NCBI GenBank assembly: GCA_009760855.2
Contig: WPIO01000156.1
Location: forward strand, 749,501-813,500
Direction of reading: 5' to 3'
Origin: Cristatella mucedo
Lineage: Eukaryota; Bryozoa; Phylactolaemata; Cristatellidae
Length of the DNA stretch: 64,000 nt
Made by a program: the position numbers and the translations under genes. The stretch's first letter is position 1. Every line of letters starts with the position of its first letter. The notes beneath the pieces were generated by a model. It did not search any database. It saw only the letters and a program-made list of their open reading frames with translations, and was not told the DNA's origin. Shown here in pieces: positions 38,401 to 50,400 of the stretch.

Positions 38401-41400
38401 TTTTGTACCTAAAACGTGGTGGCCGGTTCCCGTGCTTGCCTAGACCCACATACAGTGCAATGGATGCTCTCCTCTGCATTAATAGATTCACAGACCACTG
38501 CTTGCCGACCACAGACGTGGTAGAGTTTGCAAGTTTGCATCAAATTTTAAAAATTGCAATTGTAGCGTACACGTGCGTTTCAGTCAGTGCACCTGGATCA
38601 AGCTCCACCACGTGAATGTGAATTTAGAGCAGAGGCTCTATAGCACTTCAGTGAGCATAAGACGAAAATTAGTTCTAATAGCTCAATCGTTGGCACAGAG
38701 GACGATGAGTCATGATCATTGCATGATCGTTCTGGCGATCGAGGTAGAATGAATTTTTTGGGTACTCTATCCAACCGCAGACAGTATCTGATCACACTGC
38801 ATTTCAAATTTAAAAGCATCGTCATCCGGTCATTGAAGAACGAATCACAAAGATCTACCAAAAGCTGTAATAAACAGGTGCATTTTAAGCTTCTTTCTAA
38901 ATGTCGTCCCATCAGGGAACGTTGTGACGTGCATCGCTAGTGAGTTCCAGGCTTTGGGACCATAGGAGCTAAAGGCACGGCCTTCAACGATTTGAGGTTC
39001 GTGCAAGGTATGGCTAAACTATTCGAGTCAGAACAGCAGGTTGGACGATTCTGTGCCTGGTTGGGGAGTAGTTCTGATAGGTAGGCTGAAGTCAGAGAAT
39101 AAAAGGACCTAAAAGTAAGTGACATAGCCTTGAAGTCGATGAACTGCTTGGTTGGAAGACAGTGCAGGTCGGCGAGAAGTGGTGCGATGTGGCAATTGTG
39201 CTAGCCAGGCTGCACTTATTGACGTTGAGCATGCTACCATTAACCATTCGATCGTACTTCATTTGCAGTACTTGTCAAGTGCATAGAAAGACATTATGTT
39301 CTTTGAGGGTGCCATATCAATGTATTGTTATTATTATACAGTATTGTTAAGGTGCTTGGCGTTAATGTTTAAGGTCTTGGGCTCGAGCCCTGTGGCATAT
39401 GTAAAGTGCCTGGATAGAGATTGAGTTCTCTTAGAGTACTACATACGTACAATAAATGTTATTTCATTATATGTTATAACAGTTTTAAGTGCCAGTAGAG
39501 ATGTTTAGAGGTCTAGAATTGCAAGCCCAAGGCTTTCATCTGCAAAGTTGTTTGGACTACCTCAACCGACACTCGCAATGTGCAAAACAATAAACAAGCA
39601 TCCGGAACCATCTGACATTTAAAAGTCAGGCCACGATGGCTTGCCGCCGAATCCTTCAGGCAGAGCCATTGATGAAAACAAGAAGTCGACACTACAGCAA
39701 ATGTTGGTCATCGGAGAGGCGGCTAAGCGATGAGCTTTCTCTTTTGCTAAACAAGCTTCGCAGCCTTGCTTGATCTCAATCTGATGAGACAATAAAGTAG
39801 AGTGAGGACCAAGACACTTTGAACCTACCTGTTTCTGTTGCCTGCAGTCTCCGTAAAGCCGTACTCGCACCCAGAGTGTAAATTCATTAACGAGCTGTGT
39901 CTTGGGCTTGTACCGTCGGCTGCAGCTAGCATCGCATTGCTGCCACCCCTGGAAAGTTGTAGAGAGCATTTGCTTGATGTCAAGTCAGAGTGAGGAACTG
40001 ATACAGCGGTGAGGGCGGAGCATTTAGCTTCACAGCAATCGGACGAGCAGCCGATATGCTTAGCATTAGGTTGAACAGATGCCGCTAAACCACGGTACAC
40101 TCACCCCACTCCGACCCTGTCGATGCCAGTAGTAATGGTGCCAGGATCAGCTGCCTGTAGTTCAAGCAGTCCTCGAAAGCTGTCAGCCTGCGAATCATTG
40201 GAATCCATGGAGCCATGACCCAGCTCCAGGACCTGTAAAGGCAGTGAGCAGCGTGACTGGAGGTTAATAATAATGATATTCATAATAATACACTTGATAA
40301 GGCGCCCTCAGGGGACTCAATCTCTTTCTAGGTGCTTTGCATTTGCTGCAAAGGAAACACAATCGAATGGTGAGTGGTTTCATGCCTGATAAAAGACATG
40401 AATAACATGGTTAGGGGTAATGTGCTCAGGGTCAGCATGCAAGTGTGGTTACTGGCAGCATGCACAGTGTCAGCACGCATAAGCACATGAAGGACGAATC
40501 ACAGGGATCCACTAAATGCTGTCCTGAATAGCTGTTTTTTATATTCTTTTTAAATGTGGCCAAGTCAAGGGATGTCGTGACGCAGGTCGGGTGTGAGTTC
40601 CAGACTTTAGGAGCTTACGAACTAAAGGCAAGATCTCCAAAGGCTTCGAGGTTTCTACGAGGTAAAGGTAAACAGTGAATTTCCGAAAAGCTTGAGCGAT
40701 GTACAATGCTTGTACGATGCTTGGCCTGGTGGGGGAGTAGATCTGATAGGTAGGCTGGAGCCAAAGAATGAAGTGACCTAAAAGTGAGCGACAAAAATTT
40801 GAAGCCTATCCGTTGCTTAACTGGTAGCCACTGAAGGTCGGTGAGAAGTGGTGTGATGTGGCAACTGCGACGCTCACGACTGACAAACCTAGCTGCAGAG
40901 GTTGGCACCTGCTGTAAACGCCTGACTGCACATGCCGGTAGGCCAGCAAGCAGTGAGTTACAGAAGTCAAGACGGGATGTCACACATGCATGGACCAACT
41001 TAGATGTGGTATCCCTATCTAAACGAGCCTGAATTTTAGCAATGTTATGTAGCTAAAAGTAGGCAGACTTGATTGTGGAGCAGATGTGGTCGCCTAACGA
41101 AAGGTCACTTTGGAGCATGACAGCTAGATTTCGTGGTGATTCAACAGGACATATGCTGGCAGAGCTAGTCTTGAGCGATAGCATTTTCAATTTCCGAATC
41201 ATACTTGGTTTGCCCATAAATAGCACCTCAAAGTCTACATTAAAGAAGATCACTAGTGATCTGGCCCTAAAGTTCATATCCCAATCAAACAAGACAACAA
41301 GTCCTCTGGACCCTTTCCCACTGTAATGCTCCTACGTTGCATTGATCTGCTGCTGCCATGCATAACTAACATCATTAATGTCATTAGCCTCAGGTCATGT

Positions 41401-44400
41401 CCCAGCACCTTTCAAAAAAGCTGTAGTAAGGCCAGTTCTCAAGAAAGTGACACTAGACCAAGAGAACTTATGCAACTACCGCCCGGTCTCTCTTCTACCA
41501 TTCCTATCAAAGACACCGGAAGAGGTCGTGGCGAACCAGCTGAACTCATATATTGAAACTTCAAACCTTGCTAGTAAGTTCCAGTCTGGATTTAGAGCTA
41601 ATCACTCCACAGAGTCAGCATTGCTTATGTAATGTAATGTAATGTATCTCCGTCATTAACTCCACAAAGTCAAAAAGACCATGTGGGTGTTCTGCAGGAG
41701 AGTTTTGTATAGCGCACTCACAGCCTAAGCGGCTTTCGGTACGCATTCGGTAGCCAACAGACTTCGTCTCACGCAAAAAAGAGAAAGTGGGAAGCATAGC
41801 AGAGTTAGGCGAGCAGTTGAGGTAGTGAGTAGCATGTAAGTAGCAGTTCAGGACCGCTGAAAAAGATGTGCCATAGTCGGCAGTTGGAGAGTAGATGTCG
41901 TTGCGTAAGAATTGTGGAAGCGAGTTCCACAGTCTAGGGTGTACAACGACCTACTTAGGAATGCAGACATAGGTCTCTGCTTGTTTTGCTTGATCTTTTG
42001 GCAGCTTCTGATACCATCGATCACAAAGTTCTTATAGAGCGCCTCTCATCTCGCCTGGGCATCACTGGCACTGCCCTGCAATGGTTCACGTCCTATCTCA
42101 GTGGGAGACTCCAGAGTATTGACATGCATGGAAAAAGATCATCTGAGGTACCTCTGAAATATAGAGTACCTCAGGGCTCCGTGCTAGGTCCGGTTCTTTT
42201 CACGGTGTATGCTCTCCCTCTTACTGATGTGATTGCCAAGCACGGTCTGGGCTTTCACTTCTATGCGAATGACACTCAGTTGTACCTTTGCTTTGATCCC
42301 TCCCAGCCTTCGAGCACCTCGAATTCTCTCAACTCACTTGCAGCCTGTATTGATGGCATTTGCGCATGGATGGCAGCCAATTTTATAAAACTAAACGATG
42401 ATAAAACAAACTTACTAGTTATGGGCAAACCCAGTGTGATTCAGAAATTGGAAAGGCTGACACCCAAAATTGGCTCTGCCAGTATATCTCCTGTTGAACC
42501 AGCTCGAAATCTAGGTGTCATGTTACAAAGTGACCTCTCGTTAGTAGACCACATCAGCTCCAGTCAAGTCTGCCTACTTTCAGCTACATAACATTGCTAA
42601 AATTGGAGCTTATTTAGACAGGGATATCGAATCTAAATTGGTCTATACATTTGTGACATCCCGTCTTGACTTCTGTAACTCACTGCTTGCTGGCCTACCG
42701 GCATGTGCAATCAGGTGCTTACAGCTTGTGCAAAACTCTGCAGCAAGGCTTGTCTATCGTGAGCATCGCGGTTGCCACCTCAGGCCACTTCTCGCCGACC
42801 TGCACTGGCTACCAGTCAAGCAACGGATTGACTTCAAGGTTTTGTTGCTCACTTTTAGGTCACTTCATTCTTTGGCTCCAGCCTATCTCTCAGGTGTACT
42901 ACCCCACCAGGAAAGCATCGTACCACCTGCTTTTCAGAATCCAACAGTTTACCGATACCTCGTACAAATCTCAAATCCTTTTGGAGACCGTGCATTCTGT
43001 TCGTATAATAATAATAATAATAATAATAATATTGCACTTGATAAAGCGCCCTCAGAGAACTTAATCTCTTTCTAGGCGCTTTACATTTGCTGCAAAGTGA
43101 TACGCAATAGAATAGTAAGTAAAATCATGCTTGAAAAACAAACAAAATGAATAACATGGTTAGGGGTTACATGCACTGGGTCAGCATGCAAATGTGGTTA
43201 GTGGCAGCATGAACAGTGTCAGCACGCATAAGCACATCGAGGACGAATCACAAGGACCCACTAAATGCTGTCCTAAATAGTTGTGTTTTTAAGTTTCTTT
43301 TAAATGTGGTCAGGTCAGGGGATGTTCTGATGCAGGTCGGGAGGGAGTTCCAGGCTGTGGGAGCATACGAGCTAAATGCACGGTCTCCGAAGGATTTAAG
43401 GTTTGTACGAGGTATTTCTAGACTGTTGGATTCCGAAAAGCGAGTGGTACGATGCTTTGCCTGATGGGGTAGTATCTCTGAAAGGTAGGCTGGAGCCATA
43501 GAATGAAGAGACCTAAAAGTGAGCGACAAAACCTTGAAGTCAATCCGTTGCTTGACTGGTAGCCAGTGCAGGTCGGCGAGAAGTGGAGTAATGTGGCAAC
43601 TGCGACGCTCACGACAGACAAGCCTAGCTGCAGAGTTTTGCACCAGCTGCAATCGCCTGATCGCACATGCTGGTAGGCCAGTAAGCAGTGAGTTGCAGAA
43701 GTCGAGACGAGATGTCACGAATGCATGGACCAACTTGGACGTGGTATCCTTATCTAAACAAGCCCGAATTTTAGCAATGTTATGAAGCTGAAAATAGGCT
43801 GATTTGACTGTGGAGCTGATGTGGTCGTCTAACGAGAGGTCGCTTTGGAATATGACACCTAGATTTCGAGCTGATGCAACTGGAGATATGCTGGCAGAGC
43901 CAATTTTGAAAGTCAGCCTTTCCAATTTCTGAATAACACTAGGTTTGCCCATAACTAGTAAGTTAGTTTTATCATCGTTTAGTTTTAGAAAATTTGCTGC
44001 CATCCATGATCGGATGTCATCAATGCATGCAGCAAGTGAGTTGAGAGAATTTGAGGTGCTCGAAGGCTGGGAGGGATCAAAGCAAAGGTACAACTGAGTG
44101 TCATCCGCATAGAAGTGAAAGCCTAGATTGTGCTTGGCAATCACATCAGCGAGAGGGAGAGTATAAACGGTGAAAAGGACCGGACCTAGCACAGAGCCCT
44201 GAGGTACTCCATATTTTAGAGGTACTTCAGATGATCTTTGTCCATTCGCGTCAACACTCTGGAGTCTCCCACTGAGATAGGACCTGAACCACTGCAGAGC
44301 AGTGCCAGTGATGCCCAGGCGAGATGAGAGGCGCTCTAGAAGTACTTTGTGATCGATGGTATCAAAAGCTGCCGAAAGATCGAGCAAAACAAGAAGAGAC

Positions 44401-47400
44401 ACTCTACCCATGTCTGCATTCCTAAGTAGGTCGTTGTATACCCGAAGCAATGCTGACTCTGTGGAGTGATTAGCTCTAAAGCCAGACTGGAACTTACTAG
44501 CAAGGTGTGAGGTTTCGATATACGAGTTCAGCTGGTCTGCCACGACCCGTTCCAGTGTCTTTGATAGGAATGGTAGAAGGGAGACTGGGCGGTAGTTGCT
44601 TAAGTTCTCTTGGTCTAGTGTAGCTTTCTTGAGAAGTGGCCTGACTACAGCTTTTTTGAAAGGTGCTGGGACCTGACCTGAGGCTAATGACATACTAATG
44701 ATGTTGGTTATGCATGGCAGCAGCAGATCAATGCAACGTAGGAGCAGGACAGTGGGAATAGGGTCCAGTAGACTTGTTGTCTTCTTTGATTGAGATACGA
44801 GCTTTAGGACTACGTCACTGGTGACCTGTTTAAATGCAGACATTGAGGCGCAGCCAGGTACCGAGGAACAGCATTCTAGTATGCTCCCAAAGCCTGGAAC
44901 TCCCTCCCGACTTGCGTCAGAACATCCCCTGACTTGAACACGTTTAAAAAGAACTTAAAACACACCTATTTAGGACAGCCTTTATTGTAATGTAATGTAT
45001 CTCCGTCAGTAACTCCACAAAGTCATATAGACCATGTGGGTGTTATGCAGAAGAGTTTTGTATAGCGCACTCACAGCCTAAGTGGCTTTCGGTATGCATT
45101 CGGTAGCCAACAGATTTCGTCTTAAAGAGAAAGTGGGAAGCGTAGCAGAGTCGGGAGAGCAGTTGAGGTAGTGAGTAGCATGGAAGTAGCAGCTCAGAAC
45201 CGCGGAAAAGGATGAGCCATAGTCGGCAGTAGGAGAGTAGTTGTCGTTGCATAAGAATTGTGGAAGCGAGTTCCACAGTATAGGACCTGCAGAGCTAAAG
45301 CATCTGTCGCTAACGGTCTTTAAGCGGAGGAATGGAACAGCTAATTTATTGCCCACATAGGACCTGAGGGTGCGAACAGGCTGAAACGGATGCAGCAGTT
45401 CAACTAGGTACAAAGGAGCCTAGCCGTGGCGGGCCTTGTGGGTCGGTGTAAGAACTTTAGTGGGTCCCTGTGATTCGTCCTTCATGTGCTTATGCATGCT
45501 GACACTGTGCATGCTGCCACTAACCACATTTGCATGCTGACCCTGTGCATGTCACCCCTAAACATATTATTCATGTTGTTTATCAAGCATGATATTACTC
45601 ACCATTTAAGTGCGTTTCTCTTTACAGTAAATGTAAAGCGCCTAGAAAGAGATTGAGTTCTCTGAGGGCGCTTTATCAAGTGCATTACTATTATTATAAA
45701 TAGTAAGTTTGTATTATCATTATTTAATTTAAGAAAATTTCCTGCTTTCCATGTGTATATTTCATCAATATATGCAGCAAGTGAGTTTAGAGAATTTGAG
45801 GTGCTCGAAGGCTGGGAGGGATCAAAGAAAAGGTACAACTGAGTGTCATCTGCATAGAAGTGAAAGCCTAGATTGTGCTTGGCAATCACATCGACGAGAG
45901 GGAGATTACAAATCGTGAAAAGAATCGGACCTAGCACGGTGCCCTGAGGTACCCCATATTTCAGAGGTACCTCGGATGATCTTTGTCCATTCACAGCAAT
46001 ACTCTGGAGTCTCCCACTGAGATAGAACCTGAAACATTGCAGTCAGTGCCAGTGATCCCCAGGCGAGATGAGAGATGTTCAATAAGGACTTGGTAATCAA
46101 TAGTAGCAAAAGCTGCCAAAAGATCGAGAAAAACAAGCAGATACTCCTCCCATGTCTGTATTCCTAAGTAGGTCGTTGTACACCCACAGGGGCTACAGAG
46201 ACTGCTGTTCTCGGCCTCTGTCCTCTGCCAGAGCTGACTGCGACAAGTCACACATACGCACCTGCCTTGTCGACAAACTATCACAAAGTGTGTAGCAGAA
46301 TAAATGTCGGCTGATTTAACAGCCTCAGCAGCAGAAGAGCCTTATCAGCATGTTACTTGCATGGGCTGCATAGGATTGCCTATTGCCAGACTAGAACAGG
46401 CGACCTGGGACATTAAGTGTGAGCACCTTGTGCAAATACTCGAATTCAATGATATCCGGTAATAATAATAATAGCAATAACACACTTGATAAAGTGCCCT
46501 CAGAGAACTCAATTTCTTTCTAGGCGCTTTACATTTGCCGCAAAGGGAAACGCGATTGAATGGTGAGTAATATCATGCTTGATAAACAAACAAAATGAAT
46601 AACCTGGTTAGGGGTGACATGCACAGGGTCAGCATGAAAGTGTGGTTAGTGGCAGCATGCACAGTGTCGGCATGCATAAGCACATAAAGAACGAATCACA
46701 GGGACCCACTAAATGCTGTCCTAAATAGGGTGTTTTTAAGTTCTTTTTAAATGTAGTCAAGTCAGGGGATATTGTGATGCACGTCGGGAGTTGCATGTAT
46801 ACTATGGATCCAGGGACATTCGCTAGATGCGTGCATGCACTTCTGATGCTAACAACAAACTCATGCAACACATGCCAACACATGCAAAGAACCAGGAAAG
46901 CAGTGCAACTCTCTTAACATGTCTTTGGTATGATTAGCAATAGTTGCTTCCCCCCCCCAAATATAATATATTGCTTGCACATACACAGAGGTAACAGAGG
47001 TGACTAGCATCTGACTTTCAGCAGCTGTCAATTAACCCAAGGTCTGCCAACAAAGGCGTATATCCGAACTACCATTCACTGTCAACAAACTCCATCTCCA
47101 AATGTACTTATGATTTATGATACGAATCTCGATCGCTTGACCGAACTGCGTTTCAAGCCAGATTGTAATTGCAACTAAAGTTGAAAAGAGTAACTTAAAG
47201 AGTTGACAGACCTCTGTAAGGCATTCCCTGTGGCAGCTCAGTGACTGACGTAGTGTGTGCAGTGGGTATGTTAATGGTCAGAAATAAGCTACCGAACGAT
47301 GCCGAGCTAGTTTGGTCAAGCGGTTAAGGTGCTCGCCACGACCAAGGTCGGGCTGAGGTCGTGGGCTCGAGCCCTGAGGCATATGTGAAGTGCTTGAAGA

Positions 47401-50400
47401 GAGATTAAGTTCTCTTGGGGTGCTATACAAATGAATTATATATGAATAACCACACGAATTACTACAAAAGCCCGATGGGACAGCCGAGAATAAAACCATG
47501 AGGCTCAGTGTGACCGTAAAGCTCGCAGTTCGATATTTCGAGATTCCATCTCACAACGATGCATTCCAAACGTAATGACCTGCGACTGTATCATCGGTCA
47601 AACGTTATGATGATTTATTAAGACTGGGACAGTGGCTTGCTTTGAATTTGTATACATGTCACTCCAGCTTGCCTGTCACTAATGCTGTGCTCTAGGTAGA
47701 GCTTGTGTGCATGCCAGTTGCCTGGCAGGCATACTTGCTGCCGGATAGCTGGACTGTGCACGGAGCTGTGCGTACCGTGAGAGACTGTGAATCCTTGAAC
47801 GAAGGCAAGTCGCTGATTGGATTTGAGTGAGCTCTCAGCACTCTGAGCTGAGGCAGTCGGCACAGCGAGGCCGGAAGCAATTGAAGGCGATTGCCCGAGA
47901 TGTTCACGTCCTGCAGCAAGCCCAGCTCCGAAATGCCACTGCAAGCATCGGGAAAGTGCGAAATAAATTTGAGTGAGTGCTTTCGGCATATACAGACTGT
48001 AGTCGGGCAGCAGCTGCTGTTCATAAATTTAAAAAAGATGTGCTTCGCACTAAATCCACCAAGATAGATAGATGCACGTGGTCGATATCATTGGCATTCC
48101 TGCTGCATCGCTCTTGCAACAACCAACAAGAGTCATGAATCTCACCTCTCTGGTATGGAGCTGATTTCGTTGTAAGCCAAATGTAGAATTCTCAATCGAA
48201 TGCAAACAGAAATTACACTAAAGCAGTCATTTCCCAGATGGTTGTCGCTCAGATAAAGCTCTTGCATTCGGCATGAGTCGGTTTCAGCATTCAGCTGAGG
48301 CAAGCAGCTCAGTCTGTTTGATGACACGTTGAGCACACGCAACCTAGCAAGGAAAGCAGCGTTGGAATGACGAAACTCTGCAGTTTGGCAGCCTGATTGC
48401 CTAAGCACAGCAATCAATCCGTCGTGCAGCTGCTGTGACAATAGCGCAGAAAGTTGTGAGCATCACGGATTGCCTAAGCGCTAGTGGGTCACGAGTGACT
48501 CGAGTCCACTTGCGACCAGGTGTGCGCAGGCCTCTGCCCAGCAAGCACCTGCTGCATCTGTACAGCAGATCGTGCGGCAAGCTTTGCAGCACGTTGCAGT
48601 GAGCGACCAGTTCCTCCAGCGACGAGCCCTGAGATGCAATCTCGCCGCCCAGCGTCGCGAGCTTGTTGTGGTCCACGCGCATAGTGCGGAGTCGTTTCCC
48701 ATCTCGAAGCAGCCTGCAATGCGAGCCAGCCGGACTGCCTAACTAAAAGCAGCAAAGCAAGTGGCAGCAAAGTAAAGCCGACAGCAGCGGGGGGCCAGTC
48801 AGTCGGTGCTGATGAGACTGATAAGACGCAAAGCTCAACTAAGCTCAAACATTCATCTGCACTCGGCAGTGGCTGCCGACAGGTGAGATTTTGGCACCCA
48901 GCCAGGTAGCCTGTGAGCCAGCTGCAGCATTTTAATGGAATGCAGCAGTAACAAGTTGAAAATTCATAAAAATTATTCAAATAGCTTCCATCTTGGTAGC
49001 CGGACGGCTCACTGTAATTTTCAGCCAATCTTCGACGAGCGCTGGTCACACATCTTTGCAGGAACTTTGCTGGCACTACCACCCCTTGACCTATGACCCT
49101 GTCATATGTCGGCAGCCTGGAACTCACTCCCGACTTGCGTCAGAACATCCCCTGACTTGACCACATTTAAAAAGAACTTTAAGCACACCTATTTAGGAAA
49201 GTATTTAATAGGTCCCTGTGATCCGTCGTTCATGTGCTTATGCATGCTGACACTGTGCATGTCACCCTTAACCACGTTTTTCATGTTGTTTATCGAGCAT
49301 GATATTACTCACCATTCAATCGCGTTTCCCTTTGCAGCAAATATAAAGCACCTAGAAAGAGAGTGAGTTCTCCGAGGGAGCTTTATCAAGAGCATTATTA
49401 TTATTATTATTACTTGCATTTCGTCTAGCTACTGCACAGTCATAAGCTTCTCATCGGCCAATAGCTGTCCAGTTAATAATAATAATAATAATGCACTTGA
49501 TAAAGCGCCCTTAGAGAACTTAATCTCTTTCTAGGTGCTTCACATTTGCTGCAAAGTGAAATGCAATTGAATGGTAAGTTAAATCATGCTTGAAAAACAA
49601 ACAAAATGAATAATATGGTTAGGGGTGACATGCACAGGGTCAGCATGCAAATGTGGTTAGTGGCAGCACGCACAGTGTCAGCACGCTTATGCACATGAAG
49701 GACGAATCACAGGGACCCACTAAATGCTGTCCTAAATGGGTGTGTTAGCTCCTGTCTACTCGGCATTATGTTCGGGATCCATCACGAGGACTTTTGAAAT
49801 GCCAAGCAAGCAAAGTGCTTATGGCCTGTTATATACTGCTCTGGTTCGGCCCACGGGTAAGGTACTCGTCTTTAAACGAAATGCATTTTGGGCTCGAGCC
49901 CTGCAGAATATGCAAGGCGCATAGGTACAGACTGGAGTCTCTTAACTTGCTGAAGAAACAGAAGTTTTTTATATGTGTCTTCTTACTCGGCTGCAAACAT
50001 TAGCCTGTTAGCACTTGTCCAAGGCTGCATTTTGGTGAGCAGTCCGCCTTAACTACGTAAACAACTCGAGGGATCTCACGGAAACAGTATGGCCGGCTGC
50101 ACAGCAATCAGCTGCAGATCTTAACCGTCAATCTGGAGTGCCAGCATCACTACGGACCCCAAAATTATCACCGGTAGGCTCACTGGCTTTAAAATGCTAA
50201 CCATGAACATCGGCATGCAGACTGCATCCATATAGGCACTCGAGACCAGGTAGCTAGCCGTACTCGAATACCAGGGCTTTCAGGGACAGCTGCGCTTAGT
50301 GGGCACTAATTTCCAACTTAGTTAGGCAGCTATGCAGCCAGCTGCCATGTGAGCCTGTAAATAGGCAAAATGTACCAGTTGGTAAGGTTACTAAGTGCAC

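Larger units (their letters stand above)
41223..45697 (+). mobile_element. LINE-A host copy broken by three insertions
   Basis: Plus-oriented LINE-A. Segments 41223-41625, 41944-43005, 44871-44985 and 45451-45697 read in order as one element, from the pre-RT region ([15 protein letters not shown]) through RT ([20 protein letters not shown] in place of YADD) and the 'AWNSLPTC' region to the 3' stem and ATT tail. LINE-B, LINE-A (reverse) and LINE-B interrupt it. Confidence 0.88.
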
